A DNA stretch of 64,000 nucleotides, from positions 806,001-870,000 of the forward strand of contig NZ_JAVIFW010000001.1 of NCBI RefSeq assembly GCF_031157275.1, in the 5' to 3' direction. Origin of the DNA: Streptomyces sp. LHD-70 (GTDB taxonomy: Bacteria; Actinomycetota; Actinomycetes; Streptomycetales; Streptomycetaceae). A program made the position numbers and the translations under genes. Numbering within the stretch: position 1 is the stretch's first letter; every line of letters begins with the position of its first letter. This document shows positions 53,286 through 62,020 of the stretch, piece after piece. The notes under the pieces are model-generated. The model was not told the origin of the DNA. It did no database searches and saw only the letters and a program-made list of their open reading frames with translations.

Positions 53286-53362
53286 GGGTCGGCTCGGGTC
53301 GGGTCGGGTCGGGTCGGGGTCGGCTCGGCTCGGCTCTGCTCGGGTCGGGTCGGGTCGGCTCG
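53286..53362 (+). repeat. GGGTC/GGCTC pentanucleotide microsatellite
   Basis: About 15 consecutive 5-bp units (GGGTC or GGCTC with a few changes) just after the methyltransferase stop; the rest of the 245-bp gap before iorB has no gene. Confidence 0.85.
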
Positions 53363-53510
53363 TGAAGGTAGTGCGTCGGGTGCTGGGTGGGGTGTGGTCG
53401 CCGCAGTCCGGTTGTGGTAGCCAAGCATCGTCCAGGTGTTGTTGACGGCCAGTCAACGTGCCTTCCACGCAGGCAGCTTGGTGCTGCCGACGACCCATTG
53501 GAGCCCTCTG

Positions 53511-55883
53511 GTGGAGCCCCCTGCCGCGGCCGAGCGCACCGCCGCGAACACCGAGCCCACGCGGGGCTCTGAGCGCGCCGGGCATGCCGGGCACGCCGAG
53601 CCTTCGCGGGGCTCTGAGCGCGACGCCGAGCATGCCGAGAGCCCTGAGAGCCCTGAGAGCCCCGGGAGCCCCGGGAGCCCCGAGAGCTCGGGAGTCGGTC
53701 GGCGGAAGCTGCTCGCGTATCTGGTTGCCGCGCCCACCTTGACGGTCGCGGTCCGGGTCGGTGCCGATGCCTGGGCGCCGGAAGCCGTCGCGGCCACCCC
53801 GGAGGCCGCCGCCCTGCCGGACGTGCTGCCCGACCTGGGGGACGTGCTCATCCTCGCCGCGGCGCCCACCGCGCACATGCTCACCCTGGAGCTGGGCGAG
53901 GACGGCACCGCCCGCTTCGGTCTGCCCCGTGCCGAGGTCGGCCAGGGCCTCACCACGGCCGTGGCGATGCTGATATCCGACGAGTTGGACCTGCCCCTCG
54001 ACCGGGTCAAGGTCCGACTCGACGACGCCCGGCCCGAATTGCTCTTCAACCAGCTCACCGGCAGCTCCAACTCGATCCGCGCCCTGCACCGCCCCGTCCG
54101 CGCCGCGGCCGCCGCCGCCCGCGCCCGTCTGATCGCGACGGCCGCCCGCCGGTGGGGCACGGACGCCGCGGACCTCACCACCCGCGAAGGCGCCGTGCAC
54201 GCCCCCGACGGCCGCACCCTCGACTACGGCGCGCTCGCCGCCCGAGCCGCCGCCCCGCGGACGACGGAAGCACCCGAGGTCACCCTCAAGCCGGCCGCCG
54301 ACCAGCGCGTCGTCGGCCGCCCCACCGGACGCATCGACGCCCGCGCGATCGTCACAGGCCGCCAGGAGTACGCCCTCGACCTGGACGTCCCCGGCGCCAA
54401 GCCCGCGATGGTGCGCAGGCCGCCCACCGTCAACGGCACCGTGGCCGAGGTCCACAACGCCGCCGCCGTACGTGGCATGCCCGGTGTTCTCGACGTCGTG
54501 GAGATCCCCACCGGTGTGGCCGTCGTCGCCGAGACCTTCGGGCAGGCCCTCGCCGGCAAGGACGCGCTGAGCGTCGACTGGGGTCCGGGCACCGTGGACG
54601 CGCTGTCCCACGACGACATCAAGGCCGAGCTCCGCAAGGCCGCCCCCGACTTCCTGCCGCCGCTGCTCGTCAAGCACATCGACGCCGAGTACGACTTCGC
54701 GCCCGTCAGCCACGCGCCCCTGGAGACCAACAGCGCGGTCGCCGACGTACGCGACGACCGGGCCACGGTGTGGACGGCCGCGCAGTCCCCGATCGCCGCG
54801 CGGGCCGCCGTCGCGAAGGCGATCGGACTGCCCGCGTCCCGCGTCGACTTCCATGTGGTGCAGGCGGGCGGCTCGTTCGGGCGGCGGCTGTTCTACGACG
54901 CGGCCGTCGAGGCCGCCCAGGTGTCCAAGGCCGCGGGCCGTCCCGTACGCCTGATGTGGTCTCGGGTCGACGACATGCGGCACGGGCGGATGCGGCCGCC
55001 CACCCACCACAAGCTGCGCGTCACCCACACGCGCGGTGGCACGCCGCTGTCCCTGCAGCACCGGACGGCCTCCGTCGAGACCGACACGGGCCACGGCATC
55101 GGGGACGCGCTGACCGCCGGACTCACCGAACTCCCCGCGGGCAACGAGACGTTCGCGCAGACCATGTTCCGGCTCTCCATGCGCTCCCCGTACGACCTCG
55201 GGGCCACCGCGCAGACCCTGACCGAGCTGCCGCTGAAGCTGCACACCGGCTCGTGGCGCAGCGTGTACTCGGGCACCGCGCGGGCCGCCGAGGAGATGTT
55301 CCTCGACGAGGTGGCCGAGAAGCTCGGCGCGGACCCCGTGGAGTTCCGGCGTGCGCGGCTGCGGACCGCGGCGCAGCGGGCGGTGCTCGACGCGGCCACC
55401 CGCGACTGGGGCCGGGAGCTGCCCGCGGGCTGTGCGCAGGGCGTCGGCTTCCACGAGGAGTACAAGTCGCGGGTCGCGTACCTCGTCGAGCTCGACGCCC
55501 GCGATCCGAAGGAGCCGCGCGTGACGCGAGCGGTGATCGCCGTCGACGTGGGCCGGGCCGTCAACCCGCGCGGGGTCGAGGCGCAGATGCTCGGCGGGCT
55601 CACGGACGGCATCGCGACGGCCCTGCGCGCCGGGCTCCACTTCGACAAGGGCCTTCCCCTGGAGGGCAGTTACTCGCAGTTCCACTACGCGCGGCAGAAG
55701 GACTCCCCACGGGACGTCACCGTCCACGTCATCGAGTCCGGCGCCGAACCGGGTGGTGTGGGCGAGCTCGGCGTGCCCGCCGCGGTCGCCGCGGTCGGCA
55801 ACGCCTACGCCCGCGCAACCGGCACCCGGGCACGCAGCTTCCCCATCCTGTTCGACGTCGACTTCGAGCCGTTCCCGCGCTGA
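53511..55883 (+). CDS. IorB-like molybdenum hydroxylase large subunit
   Basis: 790 residues from GTG 53511 with GGAG 7 bases upstream. The first ~60 residues are low-complexity repeats ([24 protein letters not shown]). Then a Tat-type signal [18 protein letters not shown], so the enzyme is probably exported folded or membrane-attached. Molybdopterin-binding regions of the isoquinoline-1-oxidoreductase/aldehyde dehydrogenase group: [51 protein letters not shown] and the active-site Glu in [20 protein letters not shown]. It hydroxylates an N-heterocycle or oxidises an aldehyde. The FeS subunit follows after 29 bases; no FAD subunit, as expected for this type. Confidence 0.88.
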   Translation: MEPPAAAERTAANTEPTRGSERAGHAGHAEPSRGSERDAEHAESPESPESPGSPGSPESSGVGRRKLLAYLVAAPTLTVAVRVGADAWAPEAVAATPEAAALPDVLPDLGDVLILAAAPTAHMLTLELGEDGTARFGLPRAEVGQGLTTAVAMLISDELDLPLDRVKVRLDDARPELLFNQLTGSSNSIRALHRPVRAAAAAARARLIATAARRWGTDAADLTTREGAVHAPDGRTLDYGALAARAAAPRTTEAPEVTLKPAADQRVVGRPTGRIDARAIVTGRQEYALDLDVPGAKPAMVRRPPTVNGTVAEVHNAAAVRGMPGVLDVVEIPTGVAVVAETFGQALAGKDALSVDWGPGTVDALSHDDIKAELRKAAPDFLPPLLVKHIDAEYDFAPVSHAPLETNSAVADVRDDRATVWTAAQSPIAARAAVAKAIGLPASRVDFHVVQAGGSFGRRLFYDAAVEAAQVSKAAGRPVRLMWSRVDDMRHGRMRPPTHHKLRVTHTRGGTPLSLQHRTASVETDTGHGIGDALTAGLTELPAGNETFAQTMFRLSMRSPYDLGATAQTLTELPLKLHTGSWRSVYSGTARAAEEMFLDEVAEKLGADPVEFRRARLRTAAQRAVLDAATRDWGRELPAGCAQGVGFHEEYKSRVAYLVELDARDPKEPRVTRAVIAVDVGRAVNPRGVEAQMLGGLTDGIATALRAGLHFDKGLPLEGSYSQFHYARQKDSPRDVTVHVIESGAEPGGVGELGVPAAVAAVGNAYARATGTRARSFPILFDVDFEPFPR

Positions 55884-55912
55884 GCGCCGGCACCCTGCTG
55901 AGGAGTTCTCCC

Positions 55913-56371
55913 TTGCCCGCACAAACCTTCACCGTGAACGGCGAGCAGGTCACCGTCGACGCGCCCGACGACCTGCCGTTGCTCTGGGTCCTGCGCGACC
56001 TGCTCGGCATCCGCGGCCCCAAGTACGGCTGCGGCATCGACGTCTGCAAGGCCTGTACGAGCCATCTCGACGGGGAGGCGGTCAACCCGTGCGCCGTGCC
56101 CGTCTCGGAGGTGGCGGGCCGTGAGGTCACCACGATCGAGGGGCTCGCCGACGGGGACCGGCTGCATCCCGTGCAGGAGGCGTGGTTGGAGCAGGACGTC
56201 GCGCAGTGCGGCTACTGCCAGCCGGGGCAGATCATGGCGGCGGTCGCGCTCCTCAAGCGGACGAAGAGTCCGACGGACGAGGAGATCGACGCGATAGCGA
56301 ACGTGTGCCGGTGCGGGACGTATGTCCGTATACGGCAAGCGATCAAGTCCGCCGCGGAGCGGATGAGTTGA
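55913..56371 (+). CDS. IorA-like [2Fe-2S] subunit of the molybdenum hydroxylase
   Basis: 152 residues from TTG 55913 with AGGAG 7 bases upstream. Plant-type [2Fe-2S] domain: [14 protein letters not shown] and VNPC; second [2Fe-2S] domain: [13 protein letters not shown] and [15 protein letters not shown]. It carries electrons from the molybdenum subunit to an external acceptor such as a cytochrome. It has no signal of its own and would be exported together with IorB, the hitch-hiker pattern. Confidence 0.92.
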   Translation: MPAQTFTVNGEQVTVDAPDDLPLLWVLRDLLGIRGPKYGCGIDVCKACTSHLDGEAVNPCAVPVSEVAGREVTTIEGLADGDRLHPVQEAWLEQDVAQCGYCQPGQIMAAVALLKRTKSPTDEEIDAIANVCRCGTYVRIRQAIKSAAERMS

Positions 56372-56414
56372 GGCGTCGCCGCGGCGCCGGTGCCTCGGCG
56401 CCCGGCTGCGGCGG

Positions 56415-56870
56415 TCACGCGCCCGGCAGGCGGGAGTTGAGCGCCCGCAAGCGCTCCATCTCCCTGCGGTCCCGCTTCGTCGGGCGGCCCGTCCCCGGGT
56501 CGCGCACGCCCGCGGGGGCGGCGGCCTCGCGGGGCGGGGGCGGCGGGCTGTTGTCGACATAGCACTCCACCGCCACCGGGGCGCCGACGCGCTTGCGGAT
56601 GACGCGCTTCACCACGACCACCCGGTCCCGGCCCGCATACCGCAGCCGCACCTCGTCGCCCGCCTTCACGGCGTGCGCCGGCTTGACCCGGTCGCCGTTG
56701 ACGCGGACGTGACCGCCGCGGCAGGCCGTGGCCGCCGCCGAGCGGGTCTTGATCAGGCGTACCGACCAGATCCAGGCGTCGACGCGCACGCTGCCGCCCT
56801 CCTGCGGCTGCGTCGCCGGGCGCTGCGTCGCCGGGCGCTGCGGGGCGGCCTTGTCGGGCTGCGAAGTCAT
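56415..56870 (-). CDS. Hsp15-like S4-domain RNA-binding protein
   Basis: 151 residues, ATG 56870. After a Gln/Pro-rich start with RPATQ repeated twice, residues ~29-75 are an S4 domain: VRVDAWIWSVRLIKTRSAAATACRGGHVRVNGDRVKPAHAVKAGDEV, then RDRVVVVKRVIRKRVGAPVAVECY. The C-terminal tail is basic. Related to Hsp15 (HslR), which binds 50S subunits with trapped nascent chains. TACAGT ends 6 bases before the ATG on this strand, a likely leaderless promoter. Confidence 0.85.
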   Translation of the reverse strand: MTSQPDKAAPQRPATQRPATQPQEGGSVRVDAWIWSVRLIKTRSAAATACRGGHVRVNGDRVKPAHAVKAGDEVRLRYAGRDRVVVVKRVIRKRVGAPVAVECYVDNSPPPPPREAAAPAGVRDPGTGRPTKRDRREMERLRALNSRLPGA

Positions 56871-56876
56871 GCCCGC

Positions 56877-56882
56877 ACTGTA
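56877..56882 (-). promoter_or_regulatory. -10 element of the S4-protein gene
   Basis: TACAGT on the minus strand, ending 6 bases before the ATG at 56870; no Shine-Dalgarno. Confidence 0.4.
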
Positions 56883-56931
56883 GCTCTCGGGCGGGCCCCG
56901 ACGCCGCCGAGATTTCCGGGCCTCCCGTACG

Positions 56932-56937
56932 TACCGT
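56932..56937 (+). promoter_or_regulatory. -10 element of the SDR / uracil-DNA glycosylase operon
   Basis: TACCGT ends 6 bases before ATG 56944; no Shine-Dalgarno. It faces the divergent element at 56877-56882. Confidence 0.4.
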
Positions 56938-56943
56938 GGTCAC

Positions 56944-57699
56944 ATGTCGGGCTCCCATGACTCCACCGCCTCCACTGACTCCACCGCCCCCACCACCGCT
57001 TCCGCGGCCTCCACCGCCCCCGTCGCCCTCGTCACCGGCGGCAACCGAGGCATCGGCCGCGAGGTCTGCCGCCAGCTCGCCGGGCTCGACCACCTCGTGC
57101 TGCTCACCGCCCGCTCCCTGAAGGCGGCCGAGAAGGCGGCGGCCGAGCTCGGCACCTCGGTCGTGCCCGTACAGCTCGACGTGACCTCCGAGGACGACCG
57201 GCAGCGGGTCGCCCGCGAGGTCAGGGACCGCTTCGGCCGACTCGACGTCCTGGTCAACAACGCGGCCATCGCGTACGACACCTGGCAGCGCGCCGTCAGC
57301 GCCGACCTGGATGTGGTCAGGGAGGCCGCCGAGACCAATCTGTACGGGCCGTGGCGGCTCACGCAGACACTGCTGCCGCTGCTGCGGGCCAGCCGCCGCG
57401 GGCGGGTGGTGAACGTGTCGAGCGGGGCGGCGTCCCTGGCCGACATGGGTGCGGGCACCCCCGCGTACGCCACCACGAAAGTCGCCCTCAACGCCCTGAC
57501 GCGGATGCTCGCCGCCGAGCTGCGGGCCGACGGCATCCTGGTCAACTCCGTCTGCCCCGGCTGGGTGGACACGGACATGGGTGGCCCCGGCGGGCGGCCC
57601 GTCGCGGACGGCGCGGCCGGGGTCGTCTGGGCCGCGACGCTGCCCGGCGGCGGCCCCACCGGCGGGTTCTTCCGCGACGGGGTGCGAGTGGAGTGGTGA
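56944..57699 (+). CDS. Short-chain dehydrogenase (carbonyl-reductase type)
   Basis: 251 residues. Ser/Thr/Ala-rich start, then VALVTGGNRGIGREVCRQLA, LDVLVNNAAIAYDTW, VNVSSGAASL and YATTKVALNALTRMLAAELRADG. The NRGIGRE loop and LLTARS context suggest an NADPH-dependent carbonyl reductase. Substrate unknown. Stop overlaps the GTG start of the glycosylase gene (GTGA). Confidence 0.9.
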   Translation: MSGSHDSTASTDSTAPTTASAASTAPVALVTGGNRGIGREVCRQLAGLDHLVLLTARSLKAAEKAAAELGTSVVPVQLDVTSEDDRQRVAREVRDRFGRLDVLVNNAAIAYDTWQRAVSADLDVVREAAETNLYGPWRLTQTLLPLLRASRRGRVVNVSSGAASLADMGAGTPAYATTKVALNALTRMLAAELRADGILVNSVCPGWVDTDMGGPGGRPVADGAAGVVWAATLPGGGPTGGFFRDGVRVEW

Positions 57700-58490
57700 C
57701 GGGACCGAACACCGGGCCTGGCCTGTCCGGGCAGCCCGGCCCGTCCGGGCCCGGCCCGGAGTTCGGTCCCGTCGGCCCGTATCCCGAGCTCGGCGCCCTC
57801 GACCGGGACCTGTCCCGCTGCCGCCGCTGCCCCCGCCTCGTCGCCTGGCGCGAGGAGGTCGCCCGTACGAAGAGGGCCGCGTTCGCCGACGAGACGTACT
57901 GGGGGCGGCCCGTGCCCGGATTCGGGCCCGCCGACGCCGCGCTCCTGATCGTCGGCCTCGCGCCCGCCGCGCACGGCGCCAACCGCACCGGGCGGATGTT
58001 CACCGGCGACCGCTCGGGCGACGTGCTCTACCAGGCCCTGTACGACATCGGACTCGCCTCGCGGCCGACCGCCACCGCCGCCGACGACGGGCTGACCCTG
58101 TACGGCGTGCGGATCACCGCGCCCGTGCACTGCGCCCCGCCCGCCAACAAGCCGACGCCGCAGGAGCGGGACAACTGCCGCCCCTGGCTGGTGGACGAGC
58201 TGCGGCTGCTCGCGCCCACACTGCGCGCGGCGGTCGTGCTCGGCGCCTTCGGCTGGCAGGCGGTGCTCCCCGCGCTCGCCGCGGCCGGCTGGCACGTGCC
58301 CCGCCCGCGGCCCGCGTTCGGCCACGGCGCCCGTACGACCCTGCGGGGCGAGCCCGGCGCGCTCGACCTGTTCGGCTGCTTCCACGTCAGCCAGCGCAAT
58401 ACGTTCACCGGACGGCTCACGCCCGCGATGCTCCGGGAGGTCCTGAGCGAGGCGGCCACGGCGGCAGGGCTCCCCGTACACCCGGATTGA
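57696..58490 (+). CDS. Uracil-DNA glycosylase, family 5 (UdgB)
   Basis: 264 residues from GTG 57696, overlapping the SDR stop. A Gly/Pro-rich start precedes CRRCPRLVAWREEVA, whose Cys pair with two later Cys binds an iron-sulfur cluster. Active-site loop GLAPAAHGANRTGR and the DNA-binding FHVSQRNTFTGRLTP are typical of family 5 enzymes such as the Thermus UDGb. It removes uracil, hypoxanthine and other deaminated bases. A 20-bp tandem duplication covers the stop codon. Confidence 0.9.
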   Translation: MTGPNTGPGLSGQPGPSGPGPEFGPVGPYPELGALDRDLSRCRRCPRLVAWREEVARTKRAAFADETYWGRPVPGFGPADAALLIVGLAPAAHGANRTGRMFTGDRSGDVLYQALYDIGLASRPTATAADDGLTLYGVRITAPVHCAPPANKPTPQERDNCRPWLVDELRLLAPTLRAAVVLGAFGWQAVLPALAAAGWHVPRPRPAFGHGARTTLRGEPGALDLFGCFHVSQRNTFTGRLTPAMLREVLSEAATAAGLPVHPD

Positions 58491-58515
58491 CCCCGCAACA
58501 CCCGGATTGACCCCG
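58478..58515 (+). repeat. 20-bp-period duplication across the glycosylase stop
   Basis: ACACCCGGATTGACCCCG at 58478-58495 is repeated at 58498-58515; the stop TGA lies in the first copy. Confidence 0.85.
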
Positions 58516-58562
58516 TATAACCCCTGGAAAGAAGTCGAACTGCACAAAAGGGGCGGCGAGCC

Positions 58563-58568
58563 TAACTT
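58563..58568 (+). promoter_or_regulatory. -10 element of the MFS transporter gene
   Basis: TAACTT ends 7 bases before GTG 58576; the absence of a Shine-Dalgarno supports a leaderless transcript and this start codon. Confidence 0.45.
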
Positions 58569-58575
58569 GGGCGGG

Positions 58576-59793
58576 GTGACAGACACCGCTGACAGCCCTC
58601 GCGCCGCTGCCACTGCCCCCGCCGGTCCCGGTGCCGCCGCGTACCGCAATCTGATCGTGGCCACCGTCGGCTTCACCTTGACCTTCTGGGCCTGGGACCT
58701 GATCGCGCCGCTCGGAAGTGACTACCAGGACCGGCTCGGCCTGAGCTCCTTCCAGCAGTCGCTGCTCGTCGCCGTGCCGGTGATCGTCGGCTCGATCGGC
58801 CGTATCCCGGTGGGCGCGCTCACCGACCGCTACGGCGCCCGACTGATGTTCCCGCTGGTCACGGCGCTCACCATCGTGCCGGTGCTGCTGCTCATCCCGG
58901 CCAAGAACTCCTACGCAGGACTGCTCGGCGTGGGCTTTCTGCTCGGGCTCGGCGGGACGACGTTCGCCATCGGTGTGCCGCTGGTCAACTCCTGGTTCCC
59001 GCCCGCCAGAAGAGGCTTCGCGATCGGCGTCTTCGGTATGGGCATGGGCGGCGTCGCGCTCTCCGGCTACTTCACGCCGCGCATCGCGAAGCACGGCGAG
59101 AACCTGCCGTTCCTGGTGGTGGCCGCGGCCCTCGCCGTGTTCGCGGTGCTCGGCGCGCTGCTGATCACCGACCGGCCCGACCGGCCGGTGCCCACCGCCT
59201 CGCTCTCCGCCCGCCTCGGCTCGGCCGGACGGCTGCGCGTGACCTGGGAGCTGTCGGCGCTGTACGCGATCGGCTTCGGCGGTGTCGTCGCGTTCGGCGT
59301 GTACCTGCCGACGTACCTGAAGACCTGGTACGAGCTCTCGCCCACCGACGCGGGCACCAGGGCGGCCGGGTTCGCCCTGGTCACCGTCGTGTTCCGGCCG
59401 ATCGGCGGCTGGCTCTCGGACCGCGTCCACCCGGCCGTGGTCACGGCCGGGGCGCTCGTCCTGGTGGCCCTGCTGGCGATCGTGCAGGCCTTCGACCCGT
59501 CGCTCGTGCCGATGGGCACGATCTGCCTGCTCGGCATGGCCGCCGGTCTCGGCGCCGCGAGCGGCAGCGTGTTCGCGATGGTCGCGCAGGTCACGCCGCA
59601 GCCCCAGGTCGGCTCCGTCACCGGCATCGTGGGCGCGGTCGGCGGCCTCGGCGGCTTCCTGCCGCCGCTGGTCATGGGTGCGATCTACAGCGCCAAGGAC
59701 TCGTACTCGATCGGCTTCATGCTCCTGTCCGACCTGGCGCTCGCGGGATGCGTGTACGCGTACGGGCGGATGCGGGCGGTGCGGCCGGACTGA
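58576..59793 (+). CDS. MFS transporter, NarK (nitrate/nitrite porter)-like
   Basis: 405 residues from GTG 58576. Twelve hydrophobic segments. FTLTFWAWDLIAPLG, RIPVGALTDRYGARLMFPLVT (the MFS loop 2-3 motif), LGLGGTTFAIGVPLVNSWFP and GMGMGGVALSGYFTPR are typical of the nitrate/nitrite porter group, as is VFRPIGGWLSDR in the second half. Substrate could be nitrate/nitrite or another anion; no nitrate-reductase genes are nearby. Cytoplasmic membrane. Confidence 0.85.
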   Translation: MTDTADSPRAAATAPAGPGAAAYRNLIVATVGFTLTFWAWDLIAPLGSDYQDRLGLSSFQQSLLVAVPVIVGSIGRIPVGALTDRYGARLMFPLVTALTIVPVLLLIPAKNSYAGLLGVGFLLGLGGTTFAIGVPLVNSWFPPARRGFAIGVFGMGMGGVALSGYFTPRIAKHGENLPFLVVAAALAVFAVLGALLITDRPDRPVPTASLSARLGSAGRLRVTWELSALYAIGFGGVVAFGVYLPTYLKTWYELSPTDAGTRAAGFALVTVVFRPIGGWLSDRVHPAVVTAGALVLVALLAIVQAFDPSLVPMGTICLLGMAAGLGAASGSVFAMVAQVTPQPQVGSVTGIVGAVGGLGGFLPPLVMGAIYSAKDSYSIGFMLLSDLALAGCVYAYGRMRAVRPD

Positions 59794-59847
59794 ACCCGGT
59801 GTCCGGCCGGTCCGCCGGGACCGCTGCTGCTGCGGCTCGGTCCGTCC

Positions 59848-60156
59848 TCAGCCCTCCGGCACGACCGCCGTCGCCGTGATCTCCACCAACTGCCCCGGAC
59901 AGCCCAGCGTCGGGACGCCGATCAGGGTGGAGGAGTGCGGGCCCGAGGCGCCCGTGGCGAGGCCGGACGCTTCGACGATCCGCCAGACCTCGGACAGTGG
60001 GCCGGGCTCGTCCGCGACCACGTACACATCGGTGTACGCGACGAGCGAGAGGTCGCTGCCGACCGCCTTCACCTGCTCCTCCAGGTTGGCGATCACCTGC
60101 CGGGCCTGCGCGACATGGTCGCCGGGGCCGACCAGCTCCTGAACGCCTGCCGACAT
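59848..60156 (-). CDS. RidA-family protein, N-terminally shortened
   Basis: 102 residues from ATG 60156; the frame is open to ATG 60258, but the extra residues do not look like RidA. The part ELVGPGDHVAQARQVIANLEEQVKAVGSDL onward is a clear YjgF/RidA domain, ending GQLVEITATAV. Missing are the usual first ~35 residues (the GPYS and SGQ strands). Where active RidA has an Arg (PARS-type motif) this protein has PHSS, so imine deaminase activity is doubtful. Either a divergent member or a decaying gene. Divergent from the quinone oxidoreductase gene. Confidence 0.6.
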   Translation of the reverse strand: MSAGVQELVGPGDHVAQARQVIANLEEQVKAVGSDLSLVAYTDVYVVADEPGPLSEVWRIVEASGLATGASGPHSSTLIGVPTLGCPGQLVEITATAVVPEG

Positions 60157-60256
60157 GCCTGCGGGGACTACCGATCGGATCATGTACGGGAGGGACCGCC
60201 CCTCGCACCCGAATTTCGCCGGGAACGCTCTGTACCACCGGGGAGTTGCGCCCACC

Positions 60257-61195
60257 ATGAAGGCAATCGCACTTGACACGTACGGATCCCCTGACGAGCT
60301 GCGCGTCGCCGATCTCGCGGAGCCCAAGGTGGCCCCGGGCGAGGTCCTGGTCCGCGTCCGCGCGGCCGGTGTGAACCCGGTCGACTGGAAGCTCGCCGCG
60401 GGCGGCCTCGACCCGATCATGGAGACGCGGTTCCCGCTGATCCCCGGCTGGGACGTGGCGGGCGTGGTGGAGGCGAACGGGCTCGACGCGGACGATTTCG
60501 CCCCGGGCGACGAGGTGTACGGCTACATCCGCAAGGACTGGGCGCAGAACGGCGGGTACGCGGAGCAGGTCTCGGCGAGCGTACGGATGCTCGCGAAGAA
60601 ACCCGCCGCGCTCGACTGGAACCAGGCCGCGGGCGTCCCGCTCGCCGGGCTCACCGCGCTGCAGTCGCTGCGCCGGGTCGGCGTGGGCGCGGGTGACACG
60701 GTCCTGATCCACGCGGCCGCGGGCGGCGTCGGCGCGTTCGGCGTGCAGATCGCGGTCGCCGCGGGCGCCCGGGTGATCGGCACCGCGAGCAAGCGCAACC
60801 ACGACTTCCTGCGCGAGCTGGGCGCCGAGCCGGTGACGTACGGGGACGGGCTCGTCGACCGCGTCCGCGCGCTGGCGCCCGAAGGGGTGGACGCCGTCCT
60901 CGACTTCGTCGGCGGCGGGGTGGCCGAGGTGTCCGTGCCGCTGCTCAAGCAGGCCCCGCAGGGCGCCCGTTCCGCCCGCCTCGCGTCCATCGCGGACGGC
61001 GACGTCCTGGGCCTGGGCGGCCACCATGTCTGGGTCCGCCCGGACGCGGAGGGCCTCACGGAGCTTGCGGTGCTCGCGGAGGCGGAGAAGCTGCGTGTGC
61101 ATGTGGATCACGCGTTGCCGTTGGAACGGGCGGGGGAGGCTTGGCGGTTGAGTCAGGAGGGGCGGACTCGGGGGAAGATCGTGCTGACGGTCTGA
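60257..61195 (+). CDS. NADPH:quinone oxidoreductase (zinc-less MDR family)
   Basis: 312 residues, ATG 60257 with GGGGAG 11 bases upstream. MDR alcohol-dehydrogenase fold: VRVRAAGVNPVDWKLAAGG, GWDVAGVVEANG, AAGVPLAGLTALQSL and cofactor loop AAAGGVGAFGVQIA. No structural or catalytic zinc ligands, so the quinone-reductase branch. Reduces quinones or enones with NADPH. Its ATG overlaps an in-frame ATG of the opposite gene (CATG), but that upstream start of the RidA gene is probably not used. Confidence 0.9.
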   Translation: MKAIALDTYGSPDELRVADLAEPKVAPGEVLVRVRAAGVNPVDWKLAAGGLDPIMETRFPLIPGWDVAGVVEANGLDADDFAPGDEVYGYIRKDWAQNGGYAEQVSASVRMLAKKPAALDWNQAAGVPLAGLTALQSLRRVGVGAGDTVLIHAAAGGVGAFGVQIAVAAGARVIGTASKRNHDFLRELGAEPVTYGDGLVDRVRALAPEGVDAVLDFVGGGVAEVSVPLLKQAPQGARSARLASIADGDVLGLGGHHVWVRPDAEGLTELAVLAEAEKLRVHVDHALPLERAGEAWRLSQEGRTRGKIVLTV

Positions 61196-61201
61196 GCGGG
61201 C

Positions 61202-61322
61202 TGCGGGTCGGCTCGGGCACCGTCGTCCCTATGCCCCCGGGGTGCGGGTCGGCTCGGGCGCCGTCGTCCCTACGCCCCCGGGTGCGGGTCGGCTCGGGCG
61301 CCGTCGCGCCTGCGCCCCCAGA
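61202..61322. repeat. 40-41-bp tandem repeat at the DUF4291 3' end
   Basis: Three units starting TGCGGGTCGGCTCGGGC at 61202, 61243 and 61283; the third is diverged. The stop of the DUF4291 gene lies inside the array, so its last ~25 residues are repeat-coded. Confidence 0.8.
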
Positions 61323-61930
61323 TGCGCGAGCATCCCCGCCGCCACCGGGTACTCCCGCTCCTCCGGCAACAGCCGCCGTGCCACGTCCAGTTGTCCTTCC
61401 CGTACGAGCGCGTGCACGGTGTGGGCGGTCTCGGTGACGTCCGTGACGGAGGCGATCCACTCGTCCGCGTACCGCCGTGTCGCCTCCCCGGCCAGGCCGA
61501 GCTGGAGCGAGCGGTACGGGAGTGGCTGGAGGCGGATGTCGCGTTCCGGGTCCCACTGCACGCGTGCGGGCGCGGAGCGCAGGTCCCGGCGCCAGGCCTC
61601 GTGGTCGGCGTGCAGGTTCCGGTCGTAGTGCGAGAGGCAGGCGTTCCGCAGCGCCCACTCGAAGCCCGTGCGGTCGATCTCGACGGCGAGCACGGTCTGC
61701 TGGCCGTCCTTGGTGGCCCAGCCGCAGCGGTACATCATCCACAGGAACGACGGCTTGACCCAGGTCATCCGGTCCCGCTTCCACGCGGCGGGGAAGCGGC
61801 CGTCGCGGGCGGCGGGGACGCCGATCGCGGGGGAGTAGGCCTGGTAGACGGTGACGGTGTCGGCGGTGTGGTGGGCGCGGATGCTCCTGGCGGCGATCGT
61901 CGCCGCGTCTTTGTGGTCACTGTGACTCAT
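61229..61930 (-). CDS. DUF4291 protein with repeat-coded tail
   Basis: 233 residues from ATG 61930 (MSHSDHKDAATIAARSI). Family core: VYQAYSPAIG, FPAAWKRDRMTWVKPSFLWMMYRCGWATK, VLAVEIDRTGFEWALRNACLSHY, VQWDPERDI and PYRSLQLGLAGEATRRYADEWI. DUF4291 is widespread in bacteria and fungi; no function is established. The tail after ~200 (RRRPSRPAPGGVGTTAPEPTRTPGA) comes from the tandem repeat and is unlikely to be functional. Confidence 0.85.
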   Translation of the reverse strand: MSHSDHKDAATIAARSIRAHHTADTVTVYQAYSPAIGVPAARDGRFPAAWKRDRMTWVKPSFLWMMYRCGWATKDGQQTVLAVEIDRTGFEWALRNACLSHYDRNLHADHEAWRRDLRSAPARVQWDPERDIRLQPLPYRSLQLGLAGEATRRYADEWIASVTDVTETAHTVHALVREGQLDVARRLLPEEREYPVAAGMLAHLGAQARRRPSRPAPGGVGTTAPEPTRTPGA

Positions 61931-62007
61931 GGGGACATCATGAGGGGACAACACCCCCCGGGGCCACGGAATTTCGGTCGAGCGTGGGACGCGGACGCGG
62001 GCGCCGC

Positions 62008-62013
62008 TAGCTT
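62008..62013 (+). promoter_or_regulatory. -10 element of the nucleotidyltransferase gene
   Basis: TAGCTT ends 7 bases before ATG 62021; no Shine-Dalgarno, leaderless message predicted. Confidence 0.45.
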
Positions 62014-62020
62014 GGCCCCC

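Noticed and set aside
61202..61322. CRISPR-like array
   Set aside because: Repeats are directly adjacent with no spacers and no cas genes; it is a simple tandem repeat.
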